NCBI GenBank assembly: GCA_001949185.1
Contig: BDGG01000005.1
Span: 2,829,972-2,893,971 of the forward strand
Source: Ramazzottius varieornatus
Lineage: Eukaryota > Tardigrada > Eutardigrada > Parachela > Ramazzottiidae
Reading direction: 5' to 3'
Length of the DNA stretch: 64,000 nucleotides
Below, one piece after another: positions 12,401 to 23,307 of this stretch (position 1 is the stretch's first letter; every line of letters starts with the position of its first letter). Under the pieces are notes generated by a model. It saw nothing but the letters and a program-made list of their open reading frames with translations, made no database searches and had not been told where the DNA came from. A program made the translations under genes and the position numbers.

Positions 12401-13144
12401 TCAGGAGAAACGACGTGGCATCGGTGTGGGAAGAGCATGCCAGCGCTGATCGGATGCGGTCACTGAAAAGAGAACAAACAAATAAACAAATTAATATCGA
12501 ATTGATTGGGCGGAAGTTGATTGTTCGGAAAGAACTGGCGCGGTTTTGAAGACGCATGGCGTCATCGCGGTATCGAACGAGACAGGGCAACACGTGCAAA
12601 ACTCAACGATCTGATGACGTCAATAGGGTGTTTGATTATGGTATATTTACCATTGATCCTGGAACATCTCGAGCCATCGCAAATATTCAATTTGCTTCTC
12701 GGCGTGCTTGATATCCACGAGGACTTTTTCCGCATCCTCCAGCTGACTATCTTCTCCTTCCGAGGCGATGATTGGGGCTACTTCTTCGAGCTCCCGAGCG
12801 ACGTTTTCGAGGCACTTGTCGAGGGAATGCAGCGTTGCTTCGCCATCAGAAATCAACCGAGCTTTATTCTCCAGAAAATTTCGCTCTTCCTCTTCTGCCT
12901 GAAACGAAAGTGCATATAATAAGGGCAAAAGCTTAGAAACAATTTGGGCGCTTACTTTCGAACGCAAGTCGTTCTGCAAAGTTTCCAATTCGGTCAGAAT
13001 ATCCACCGTTTGCTTGAGCAATTCTTGATTGCTGGCAGACTGCGATAACTCCGCCGACAGGCTCTGGCACACCTTCCTTCGCACATCTTCCGGCAGAGCA
13101 GTCGTGTGAGAGCTTGGCTTGACAATGGTCTTCCTGGCTGCCAT
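9455..13144 (-). CDS. RINT1: RINT1/Tip20 tethering-complex subunit
   Basis: RINT1 belongs to the NRZ (Dsl1) tethering complex at the endoplasmic reticulum, which captures retrograde Golgi vesicles; it was also found as a RAD50 partner. The encoded protein, about 770 residues and close to the family's usual size, starts at ATG 13144. It contains the N-terminal coiled coil ending EKQIEYLRWL, the family signature LQPLEKRFRYHF followed by PEWYLTQVLSWI, and the C-terminal GGASQLKFDL and CKKPHYF segments. Exons read as 13144-12956, 12898-12651, 12462-12289, 12221-12084, 12009-11868, 11599-11489, 11424-11202, 11123-10983, 10769-about 10510, 10474-10308, 10227-10047, and 9864 to the stop at 9455. Most junctions keep phase with GT-AG introns. 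The last part is unresolved: between about 9790 and 9719 a small intron or a frameshift is needed. One intron (9865-10046) contains a MITE. Confidence 0.93.
9896..10007. mobile_element. MITE copy 2 (single hairpin, in a RINT1 intron)
   Basis: Ends are CTCGGCAAATAAACTC and its near complement GTCGACTTGTTTGCCGAG, and a central hairpin has CAAGTGGCGCACG and GTGAGCCACTTGG arms. About 112 bp. It lies wholly within the intron at 9865-10046, so it should be spliced out. This is the clearest one-hairpin member of the family. Confidence 0.85.
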
Positions 13145-13489
13145 ATCTGGATAAGTTAAAAATCCTTCCTCGAACGTGGGGGAGAAGCAGAGGGGGATCC
13201 CCTCTGGGAGAAGTGCGGAATAGAGTTATACGAGTACGCGTACGAGTAAGGATTACGGAATCGGAAAACGAAATGAAGGCAAAGAAACTGGCACGTCGCA
13301 TGGTGCTTGATGGTGTCGGTTGATTGGTTCTTGCCATCGATCAAAGGAGGAAGAGATTTCAAAATCAGATTTCCATCTTCCAAGCCCGACTGCAATTTGC
13401 AACTTCGGTTTTTTCTTCTTCCGTTTATTTCCTCCCGTCATCTATTGAGAAGTTCATAACGAGCTTCTCATTGTAATTCGATCAGAAGA

Positions 13490-14480
13490 ATGTCGCGGAA
13501 TCTCCTTCAATCGCTACTACGGCTACCGCAGACGTTCTGCAGGATTCAGGTACATCTTCATCTTCACATCTGTACATCTCTATCTTTAGGTACGCTAAAT
13601 CTTTCGAAGACGACCGGAAGTCAGCTGGTTTGCCCTGTTTTGCAGGTGTCTTCATTTCACACTGCAGCAGCTTACAATCGGAGGAAAGACATGCGGTCTC
13701 TTCATGAGAATGTACCAGACGAGGACGAGGGAACGGAAGGAGAAAGATCCATGGTTGTTAGTAGCAGGTGACAGTGAGACGACTTTGATTAGTTCTATGT
13801 TTGTGATCAAATATTCGAGCAATCAATAATCAACGGACGGTGTCATTTGGAGCTGATAGTTTGTTTTTCATCATTGCAGTTTGCCTGTCTTTCCCACGCT
13901 AGAAACGCACACCAAGATGACTTTCGACGGCATGCTGTACAAGGATATTCCTGTTATCTACATTAAATGCTCCCAGAACAACACCATAATGACAACGTTT
14001 GATGTCAAGACGCGGAAAATCCTCTCAATGCTTACCTGTGTAAGTGCCGAGTTCGATTGTTGCTACCGCTTATTATACTCAGGTTTACGGCTGTGCCAGT
14101 CCGATAAACCGGCGGTGGAAATGTCCGGTCCGCTGACTGTTACGCGCCAGTGTTCCGCAGAGGGTCTTCTGGATTTCTTTCAGACTCTGATCAAGTTCAC
14201 CATCGTTGTACAACGATTTCTCTGGTTTTAGGGTATGGAGGGGTTCAGGAACTGCAAGAAGGGAACGAACGTAGCCGGACAGGCAGTGGGTCTTAGTGTT
14301 GGGAAGAGGTGGGTACAGCAGGGAATGAGGACGTTCCGGGTGGTCATCAGGGGGCTGGGTCCCGGACGCTCTTCCTCTATAAAAGGCTTGGAAATGGCCG
14401 GTATAAACATTGTGTCTATTTCTGATACTACCCCTGCTCCAGAGAACGGTGATAAGCCGAGAAAGGCTCGCCGTGTGTAG
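13490..14480 (+). CDS. MRPS11: Mitochondrial small-subunit ribosomal protein uS11m
   Basis: uS11 sits on the platform of the small ribosomal subunit beside the decoding-site RNA; this is the mitochondrial form. Four exons, 13490-13549, 13646-13767, 13880-14039 and 14232-14480, join in phase through GT-AG introns to give 196 residues, close to animal MRPS11. The first exon encodes an arginine- and leucine-rich N-terminus suited to mitochondrial import. The conserved core includes NNTIMTTFD, GFRNCKKGTNVAGQAVG, RVVIRGLGPGR and IKGLEMAGINIVSI, ending in the basic RKARRV. The gene starts about 350 bp from RINT1 and is divergent from it, so the two may share a promoter region at 13145-13489. Nothing appears broken. 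Confidence 0.95.
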
Positions 14481-15267
14481 TTTTGCAGTTTTATGCGTGT
14501 GAACCGTGTTTTATGGTTCGATGTACAGTACATTGCAGTCCGTTGAAACCTTGCGGATCGTCGGAGCTGGTGACATTCTTAACAGAAATAAACAAACTAA
14601 CTGAAGTTAATTGTGATTCAGGAATTGAGACTAGGTTAGAGACAATAAACTGCTGTAACCCCTTGATTTGCGGAAATTTCCCTCAACGAACGTCAGGCTT
14701 TTGAAGGAGAAACTGGATGGTGAACACCTCCAGTGTTTAGCGGAGCGCTGCATGCTCCCTAAAAAATGTTTTAACATACGCGACGACTGTAACGGTTTCT
14801 GCTGAACGACCAGCACTTCCCAGTATCTAGTAGTTTGGTTGAGATAGTTCACGAAGGCAGATTTCTACTTTTTCCCAGCTCCTTGTTTATGCTAAAACTT
14901 TAAATATCCCCCATATAGTCTGCTGTTTAATGCCGCACTGTTTGACGTTGCGAACGCACATCAGTAAAGCAATATGCTGTTCGAAGAACAAGTAATATTG
15001 AAATCTGCATTTCAACTCTTTGCATTCGGTTGAGATGATCGTCGTTCATGTTCCAGCGAACTGATCTCAGTAAACATATAAAATTATTGTGATCGAAACA
15101 AGTCGACGACCTGTGCAAGGTTGGAGAGGAGAAAGGTATGCGACGTTTCAGAGCAAAGAGCACGATTCGGACTTAGCCATCGCTCCTTCCTGTTTCTCAT
15201 CCTTTTCCGCACTTTGCCGTTTGCTCTGACTGGAACCATCTCCGGGCCGTTTCGCACACGACTGCCA
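14481..15267. other. Intergenic, no gene seen
   Basis: This stretch after MRPS11 has only short open frames on both strands with no family resemblance. The first part presumably holds the MRPS11 3' untranslated region; AATAAA occurs near 14644. Confidence 0.4.
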
Positions 15268-15350
15268 ATCAGTTACAGACGACATCCTCGTCGGCCAGTT
15301 CCCATTCGTGTTCGAGGATGATATGACAAGCGTCAGCTGGCCATATTATT
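15268..15350 (-). pseudogene. Duplicated fragment of a RINT1 exon
   Basis: The sequence starting CAGTTACAGACGACATCC and running through GTTCCCATTCGTGTTCGAGG to GACAAGCGTCAGCTGG repeats RINT1 positions about 10409-10476 with only a few differences and in the same orientation. It carries only this exon piece, ending at the RINT1 splice-acceptor CAG/CTGACG, and no neighbouring exons. It is therefore a small segmental copy, not a processed gene. The open frames overlapping it are probably by-products. Confidence 0.8.
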
Positions 15351-16877
15351 TCATATCGTTGTTTGAGGAGGGCGTTTCGGGTCAATCTATTTTTCATGTG
15401 ACGAGTTTGTGCAGCCCGGTTCGTCTCGTTACTGCTCTTCCGCATTCGTCTTCTTCGCTCCTTTTCGTAAAACGATCGCCTTTCCCTCAAAGTACTTTTC
15501 CCATTCGTATCTTTTTGGTTCGGCGTCCGAGACGAGTGAAACTCACCGTCTACAAGGATACGCATGTGCGCGGTAACGCAGCTCGGACCCGGAAAGCACT
15601 AACAAAAGCAGTCACGAATCCCCATAGGCCATTTTACCTGAGCAACTCGCAGATTCTTCGCCTGTCGGATATGATAGGCTCGGCGAAGCTAAAGCAAGCC
15701 GTTTCAGCCGTTTCTTGGCTACAGCTAAAAATATTTTAGCCGTTTTAGCCACGGCTAAAATACCGGTAGTTTTAACCGCGGCCCCTATTGAAAATCCGGG
15801 TATCGAAGGCGTTTGGTAGTCCTGACGCAGGTCAGAATAGAGCGAGAACCAGAACAAATGCTGCCCTCCGAGGTAGATACATACTTTCTAGCTAGTTTCC
15901 GAGCGGGAATCGTCCAGAAAGAGGCGGAATTTCCGACAGAATTTCGTCCAGAAAAAGGAGGAATTTTATAGCACGTATAAGCTGTTCGCTATGGCGTAGG
16001 CACCAAGCCTACGCGCATTCTGTTACACGGTGCGCCGTGGCCGCATTGGCCAACTTCGATGATTTTCGTTGTTTCTCTTGCGACCTGCTTTTCGAATTTC
16101 ACCGTGTTCGGCAAGGAATTTATGATTGACTAATTTTCGGTGGGGTTTTTGAAGATTGATCTTCTTCGCTGTTCCGAATCTGTCTTTTCGAAGTTCTGCT
16201 GCGCTCCGCGTTGCGTCAAGGATTCACGCTGCTGTTCTGAGTTATTAGACGACTGGATTCTTGGGCATGAAGTGTGGGCGTGGCTGCTGTGGAACCCTAC
16301 GGTGAGTTAAGTTAAACGAAGCGTGTTCGTTTCCGTCGCGTCCTGTTGAAGTTTGCAGGATTATCTGCGGCAGGATACCACTTTGCATGGATGACCGTTC
16401 GTCGTGGATGGTTTCTGTATGTTCACCTTGTCCTGGTTTCAGATGAGGCACGGGGCAAAGCGTCTACGCGGTTGAACAACGCTCAGTCACGTCTCAGTTG
16501 GAATGTGAACATGCTTCGGTTCTGAGTGATAGTCGGCCGTCTAGCCGTGTTTTCATGGTCTGCGCTGTTCTCTGTCTCATTCTTTAGATCCAGCTGAGGC
16601 GCGAGCTTCATCTGTTACGTGAGGATTCTGCTTTGTTTTTGTTTCCAAATGGAAGAACGTGTTTGTTTTTCTCACTGAGGGTCAAAGAAGTAACCCCTTA
16701 GGGGCTGTGCAGACGTAACCCCTTAGGGGCCACAGGGCATAGGGGCTTCCCCTACGATCTTCAGAGTTTCTAACTTTTTACACGGTTTCTGAATTTTAAC
16801 AGACCTGCGAAGGTCCCCAGGTTTAGCCGATCAGAAACTAGCTGAAAAAGTTTCATAATCAAACCTGCGTCAGGTCG

Positions 16878-16907
16878 GCCACCGCCGCAGTATCCTGCGG
16901 CGGTGGC
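16878..16907. repeat. Perfect 13 bp stem hairpin
   Basis: GCCACCGCCGCAG (16878-16890) pairs perfectly with CTGCGGCGGTGGC (16895-16907) across the four-base loop TATC. The stem is GC-rich, unlike the surrounding DNA. Just upstream are GACCTGCGAAGGTC, with a GNRA-type loop, and two copies of GTAACCCCTTAGGGGC (near 16690 and 16716), which are themselves palindromic. Confidence 0.85.
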
Positions 16908-18631
16908 ACGTATCTGGCCTGGAACCAGTTAGATTTCAGGCCATTTTATCGTCTTTCCCACACCATGTGTATAATCGGGGGCTTACGAGGGGATTTTGCC
17001 AACGCTCAAAACTGAAACGGCAGAGAAGTAGAGGAGAGTTTTCTCTATCGACGGGGCTAGACCAGGCTGGCAGAAAAAAACGCTGGAAGACACAGCAGGA
17101 AGCGGAAGTGACGTCAAAATCTGGGCGGAACATGGGCATCAGCAAGTTCACATCGGCATCAGTCAAGTGCTTGATTGTGTGCTGGTTGATTCGCTATTTG
17201 ATTGGTCTGTAGCACTATGGGTAGAAGAGCAGCTGATCACTACAGTTTTGACTGTTTTGTCAAACTTCGTTCTCTTGTTTTTTCTCCTCCAGTTATCGCA
17301 GACCCGGATTCTGTTAGACACTTGAACATCCTGAAGCTTTTGGGGATGGACTATGAACAGGATTTTCAGCCGAACGGCTCTCTAAGTGACCATGACAAGC
17401 TGCTGAAGGCACTTTTCAAAAGTGCGGTAGGCTTATATATAAGGTCCACACCCCCTCGTAAGAACGGCTAAGACGGCTTATTCTTAGCTTCGCAGAGCCT
17501 TGTATCATGTGCTGAAGTATGACTTGTTACTTCCCCGACGAAGATTTCCAAAAATTTTCCTGACTGCCAACCCCGTTATTTTTGATGGGGTTATCTACCC
17601 TTCCTATCACGGTACTTCACTCATTTTTCGGCAGCGAATGCATGCCTTTACTGTAGGAGCATAGGGGAAGAGAAAAGATAAACTCCCCACAGCCATTTTT
17701 CGCAGCCTCTCTGGAGGAGATTGTTTTTCACGTTGGGGGTGCTCTAATTTTTCGACGTGGTGATAATCCTTTAGTACCAGGTCCTCTCTTCCTGATGTGT
17801 GAAGGAGAGTTTCCCGTTCCGCCTTCTGCAGTTTTGCGGAAGTGTTCTGTTCAATGTGTACTCTAAAGCCAATATGCAACATTGGTGCTTTGAGTCGACT
17901 GAACAATTTCGTTTAGTGAACGGCAACTTTCCTCATCATTCTTTTGCGTACCAGAGAGGTCTAGTCACCGGCTACCGTTATGCCGGGCGGAAAGATTTCA
18001 CAGCGGTCTAGACTTTAGAATTGTAACCAGACAGTAGCCACAATTTTCCTTTGGTCCCGCTCACGATTCGAAATTTTCCACACGGCTTCCGCTCTTTCGA
18101 AACATTCCGATTTTTGCCTCAGACCGTTCTACAGAGCCCACTTATCATGGCTGGCAACAATGTGATCTGAGATCGGTTCGCTCTCTTTCAGAACCGGGAG
18201 GGTAAATAAAGGCAAAACCTTGCGTTATCTGTAAGGTGCGCGAGGTAAACGAGGTGTCCGATTCTCTAATTTTATTGCCTTCCTCTTTTGTCCAAATTTC
18301 CAGCGAGGATTTACTAAGACACCTTGAAGTCGCGTAAGGGTTTTACAACAATTCGGCAAGAATCGGATTCAACAAATTCCCCGAGCACGTTGTTGTCCAA
18401 GTTCAGTTTCGGTCTTCCGTTGGAGTGAATTCCGAGCTGAGGACCAGTAGAATGCCAAACAATAGCCAGGCGTTGGAAAAGAGAGAAAAAAGACTTCAGG
18501 ACAAAAGAACAAGGGGGAGCGTAACCATGGTTTTCCGAAGTTGACGTGTTCCCAGGGGTAACAAGTCATACTTCCGCACCTGATATATTCACGAGTGGTG
18601 CACATATCCAGCCAACATAAACAAAACACCG

Positions 18632-18737
18632 CTTACTTGTTAGATAAACAGCTCCCAGGTGGCGCACGGCTCTGGACAGCATCCGTGAGAACGTGCGCCA
18701 CTTAGAAAAGCGATCTGTTGGAGCCTGTTTGCCGAGC
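18632..18737. mobile_element. MITE copy 3 (single hairpin)
   Basis: The hairpin arms are CCCAGGTGGCGCACGG and ACGTGCGCCACTTAG, and the right end GATCTGTTGGAGCCTGTTTGCCGAG matches the family consensus. The left end is degraded to TTGTTAGATAAACAGCTC. It lies in intergenic DNA. Confidence 0.75.
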
Positions 18738-20162
18738 ATCCGAGGTACCTGCTCAAAACATCGTTTGACCATCGTTCCAATCGAGATGGCGCTCACGGAG
18801 CAAGAACGTTGCTGGAGTGAGTCTAGTAACTCTAGTTGAACCTCAAAAGTCCCGCTCAGCGAATTGAGGGTTCACAATAAACACAGGAGAATCATTGCTG
18901 AACTCGGACTTGCGAAAGCCGAGGGCAGACCGACACACACGCATTTGGAAACCGGACCTCGTTGCGCGTTGCAGCAGGCTGTGCTAAATATTCTCATTTC
19001 TGAGCATTGATTTCGGTCCGTATTCGATCGGTCGAGGACGCAGCCGGCCTATCGCGGTGACGACATCTGCCGTTAAAGCATGAATAAATAAACAACAATA
19101 TAGAATTTGAGTCATTTCCTATTAGATTTCTTAGCATAAATGTCAATCACTGACTTAATTCTTGGAAAAATCAGTAGTTTAGTACGTAGACATTTATTCA
19201 AACACCGCTTTAATCATCGGTGGTCTCCCGAAACTAGAATACTACCTAAAAATGAAGAAGTCCTATTTCCTAGCTCAAGTAGTATATAAAGCGCGTACCA
19301 CTTTCTAGCTAGTTCTCCATTAGTCTTATCTACCTGTAGTTTAGTTAAAAAACTTACTGTAAAGAACAGTAACCTCTCGCGTTCGTAAATAGGGAATAAA
19401 GTACTTGTCGGTTCGGAATCCTACACCGGCAGTGCATGTGGATTCGAAGTATTACTATCCCCCCCTTTCTCTGCTCGCCCGGCATGAATCTTTGCATTAT
19501 AGTCACTGGTTGTGTCTGTCCTTCCATGGTAAGGTTGTAAATTCCAGGCCGAATACCCCTGGATCTTCGACTGTTCACCTCGTGGAATTCCTAAATTTTC
19601 TCTGATTCTTGCTAGTTTTCCAAATAGGAATTCCACCGTACCAAACGGCTACCGCTTGGAACGGAACGGAATTCTAGGAATAGAACGGAATTTGGAAAGG
19701 AATGGAATTGGGAATTCACAACCTTATTCCATGGTGTGTGAGGTGTGTGTTGCTTGATATCAGGGGTCTTCAGTCTTGCTTGCGAAACTCGTTGAAGCCG
19801 CAAACGTCTTACTGAATTAGTTTGATCAACACGAATCAAGCGTGAGTGAGGAAAGTTCGAACTTTTCGCAAACTTCGAATTACGGACATATTGTTCTTGA
19901 ATACATTTGGCGGAAACTATGCTTTTAATTCCCGCTTATCATATTCTTACTGTTCCCTCTCACTTTGTACTGCGCTGCAACTCATTATGCCGGGCACTTC
20001 CGAAAGAAACCGTTCATTGAGGATCTGGAAGAATGGGTGGTTGGTCGGAAGCTAGTGAAGATGAATTTGGACCTCGGCGAGCATGACGACGATGATGAAG
20101 TGGATGTTCCTGCCGTGCTACTTCAGCTCGTTACCGCTACAGGATAGCTTCAGCGACCGGAA

Positions 20163-21266
20163 GTGTCGAAGAGTAAGCACTTTGTGGAGTGTTTGCTTCC
20201 GGCACTGGATGATGGACGGTTTAAGGAGGAAGTCAGGATGTCCCGCGAGTCATTTGAGATGGTACTGAGCAAGATCGTCGGTCATAAGGCCTTTAACCTT
20301 CACGGCAAAACACCTCAAGCCGATCCACGACTACAGCTTGTGATTTGCGCCTATCGTTTCGGGAGTTCGGGAAGCTCAGCCTCCGTAGGGAACATTGCTA
20401 GACGTTTCGGGGTTTCAGAAGGCTTTGCACCACTAGATGTATCGAGGCTGTTGTCGGTCGAAGGAAGTGTGTTCAACTGGCCGGCTAGAGAGGAAAGAAC
20501 TACCATTAAGGTACTTATACCTTAACTCTTGAAATTCTTCGGTATGCTAGACACAGCACCACAAATTTATTAAAGTGTGATGTTTTAGGCGCGAACTATT
20601 CGGGAATCGGGATTTCCTGATTGTGTTGGAATGTTGGACGGCACGTTAGTCCTGTTAAAGTACAAGTCTACCAAAGATGGCGAGGATTACTGGAGCTACA
20701 AGTCCCGATACGGAATATCAGCGATGGTAGTTTGCGATGACAAGCGTGAAATTCGATACATGTTCATCGGAATTTGTGGGTCGGCCCATGACATATGAGT
20801 ATACGGTTATTCTTCGATGGCAAGACAAGTCTCCAAGCTGTTTTCCCCAGGCGAACATCTTGTCGCTGACAGCGCCTAAGCTACGTCAACTCGTACCATC
20901 GCTTCCCACAAGAAGCCCGCCGCCGGAGTCATGTCAGCGAACAACGAGTGATTCAACTTTTACCACTCTTCAACAAGAATTAAGATCGAACACACCATTG
21001 GCATCTTGAAGGGACGTTTTCCGTCTTTGCAGTCCTCAAGAATTAAGATCCACGATGAGCAGACCCATCGAGCAGCTGTAGAGTGGACACAAGCATGTGT
21101 TGTTTTACACAACATGCTACTCAAAGACAGCTGTTTTGATAACAACTGGACAACATACCGAGAACCGGAAGTACCAGAAATGAGCCACGATGCTGCAGTT
21201 ATGGACGGAAAAGGCTTCCGAGAGACCATCAATGAAAGAGTCTTGAGTATCAGAAAGCTAGCTTGA
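20163..21266 (+). pseudogene. HARBI1-type transposase of element A, decayed
   Basis: HARBI1-type DDE enzymes cut and join Harbinger ends. Two exons (20163-20510 and from 20589, with a GT-AG intron between) encode an N-terminal region with a helix-turn-helix-like segment (VGNIARRFGVS), then MLDGT (first Asp), YKSRYGISAMVVCD, HLVADSA (second Asp) and IEHTIGILKGRF (Glu). All three catalytic positions can still be read, but nonsense codons interrupt the frame: TGA after GSAHDI, TAA after VADSA and TGA after SANNE. Small shifts occur between blocks. It pairs convergently with the SANT gene. Confidence 0.88.
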
Positions 21267-22538
21267 CGTTTTGCTCAGTGAAACGTTTCTTAGCTAGTTC
21301 GAAATGTAGTTCTAGTTTCTTCAATTCATAATCGCGTACTTCTTTTCTTTCTTCTAGGTCGTTTTCTCTGTGGTCATTTTTGAGTTGTCTTTGCTGTCGA
21401 CGTTCCTCTGGTTTCTCATCAGCAATTTTCCCTGCCAGCTGTAGCTTCTTTTCTTCCAGCGAGAGTTTCTTTTCTGCTACGGCAAGCTGATCTTGTTTGT
21501 AGAGCCTCGGCGTGAATCTGAAAAAATAGGAGCTTGACAAGTAAACTTGACAAGATTCTTTTTCGAATGGCGCGCTTTCGTGGTTAAAACACTGCAAGCG
21601 TGCGCCACTTGGGAAAAGAATTGGGTCGAGTCTGTTTGTCGAGTTTCCATTTGTTCACGAATCCGCCCGCAATCAGACGTTCCGAACGAGCGATAGGCAA
21701 AACGTTCGACCTACATCTCCAACGCCAAACAAGTCCGCTGTTACCCCGTAATGAGCTGAGATGTGGCAACAGGAGAAACATTTTCGGGCAACTCCAGAAG
21801 TCCGCAGGAAAAGTCGACTTCCGGTTCTAAAGCGTTGTTGTACGTTATAGGGCCACTTGCTTCGTTTTCTTCTTCTTCGTCCTCCGAGGCTTTTGCTTCA
21901 GCCGACGTTCTCAGGGTATCTGAAGTGTGTGGTGGTTCCATGGGAGCTCGGTCAGCGAAGACAGGACGCAACCTGCACCAGTATGGGCAATAACTGAGTG
22001 CAATATCGGAATAAGTCGCGTAGTCAATACCCCTTTCATTTTGTATAGCGTGATCTGACGTCACAAACTGCGCCAGTTGATCGAAGTGAAAATTAACCTT
22101 GGTTTTTAGCGTCCTCCATTTTGTCCTCAATAGATATGTCAGGATCAGGATTGCCGCAGCCAGACCCAGCAGACTATAGAAAGACCATTGCCGCCTTGTA
22201 TCCTTTTTTCACGAACTTGTTCTTGATTGTCGTATCTCGGTGAACGCCAAGCTGGCCCAAGTGAACGGATATCTTGTGGTGCACTGCAGGTTTTGTCATT
22301 CCGGTCGTCGCCATCTTTCCCGTCGCGGTGTTCTTCTTTCCTGCTCCCTTGTACAGTAGATGGTGGGATCTTCGATCCACTGAACCAACTGCTCTTCCTC
22401 GCCAGGCATCCACACTCCATAGTTGCGCGGTTGGGAGTTGTCTGAGGCATGCTCTCTGACTGCTCGTGGCTTGCGAGACTTCTTCGCTGGTGTCTGACTC
22501 GTCTCCACGTCGGTAGCTACTTCTTTGTATCTTCCCAT
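21250..22538 (-). pseudogene. SANT/Myb-like DNA-binding protein of element A
   Basis: Harbinger elements encode a Myb/SANT protein that helps the transposase bind its ends. On the minus strand, from ATG 22538, there is a basic lead, then a SANT-like block starting YGVWMPGEEEQLVQWIED and continuing, after a shift, through LGVHRDTTIKNKFVKKGY. Next come an acidic middle (EDEEEENEASG) and, at 21597-21250, a charged coiled coil (EKKLSLEEKKLQLAGK) ending at the stop. At least one frameshift breaks the SANT block, and MITE copy 4 lies between the acidic and coiled-coil parts. Element B has the same domain order. Confidence 0.75.
21559..21645. mobile_element. MITE copy 4 (degraded, nested in element A)
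   Basis: The right half, GCGTGCGCCACTTGGG followed by GGGTCGAGTCTGTTTGTCGAG, matches the family. The left arm is reduced to GAATGGCGCGCTTTCG. Its place inside the Harbinger element shows the MITE moved after element A was in position. Confidence 0.65.
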
Positions 22539-23307
22539 AGTCGGAGCTGTGAAACGGAAGTCAGAATTCGTAACCTGTAGGAAATGTACGCAGGAGGAGA
22601 AAAAAGCTCAAGCAGAAAAGCAGGGAACGATTGGTAAATACAAATAGAAATCTAAATCTCGAGGCGGGCGTGCAAGAGATCAACGGATTTCACTTGCAAG
22701 AAGAGCAGCTCGAGGGCTGCTTTTCTCGTTAGCGAAATTCGGAAAGTTGCTTTCAGCATCAACGCAATCAACACAGTTCTGCAAGCAAGACTGAAGACCC
22801 CTATTATTCGTCATCCAGTGGATTCGCACCAAAGGCACTCCCTCCCACAAGGTTCTGCGTAAATTCATTTTAGTCGTATTACTAGTGCTACTGGAAGTTA
22901 CTGGACTCCTTTTGACTCCATACTTGATGCTGGCCGCGAAGCGGGAAAATTGCCCAGCTCAAACCTGCCAGCGTGCTAAGGGAGCTCCCTAATGGAGTCT
23001 GTAATCGTGTTGATTGGCTGAAGGCCTAAGGGAGCCGAGCGGAGCTCTGGTAAATGTCAGCCGACGCAGCCCGAAACGGAATTTAAATTTCCGTTTTCAG
23101 TTTTAAATTTCCGTTTTCTTCCTTCTTGCGACTGATTCTGATCTTCTCATCTCATGCTGATTCGTATTCCGATCATCGCTTTGATTCATAAAGATGTCAG
23201 CCTAACTCACAACGGTTGCACAAAACGCCAAGCTGCTCACTATCCTCCCGAAACCAAAGCCTGGTCAGACCGCCAAGCCTGGTCAGGCTGCCACACCACC
23301 GCTCGTC

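Larger units (their letters stand above)
15351..19740. other. Gene-poor region rich in hairpins and old repeats
   Basis: I find no convincing complete gene. One exon-like piece, about 17297-17430 (plus), lies between TATCGCAG and a GTAGGC; it reads DPDSVRHLNILKLLGMDYEQ and onward but matches no family I know. A TATATAAAG box near 19283 sits in AT-rich DNA that could be part of an old LTR, but no second LTR or primer site is seen. GGAAT-rich low-complexity DNA occurs at about 19660-19715. Short hairpins cluster at 15.98-16.91 kb. Confidence 0.45.
19762..22802. mobile_element. PIF/Harbinger element A
   Basis: The terminal inverted repeats begin AGGGGTCTTCAGTCTTGC at 19762 and are perfect for 22 bp, ending at 22802. 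The 3.04 kb between them carries the two genes expected of Harbinger elements, a HARBI1-type transposase (plus) and a SANT/Myb-like protein (minus), arranged tail to tail. A clean 3 bp target duplication is not evident; the flanks are ATC and ATT. A MITE (copy 4) is nested inside. Both genes are decayed, so the element is dead. Confidence 0.88.

Noticed and set aside
15269-15739. Overlapping open frames of about 100-143 codons on both strands
   Set aside because: They run through the copied RINT1 exon fragment and beyond it into sequence with no motif; neither strand continues with plausible exons.
19081-19400. AT-rich stretch with TATATAAAG that looks like part of a retrotransposon LTR
   Set aside because: No TG...CA ends, second LTR, primer-binding site or reverse-transcriptase remnant was found.
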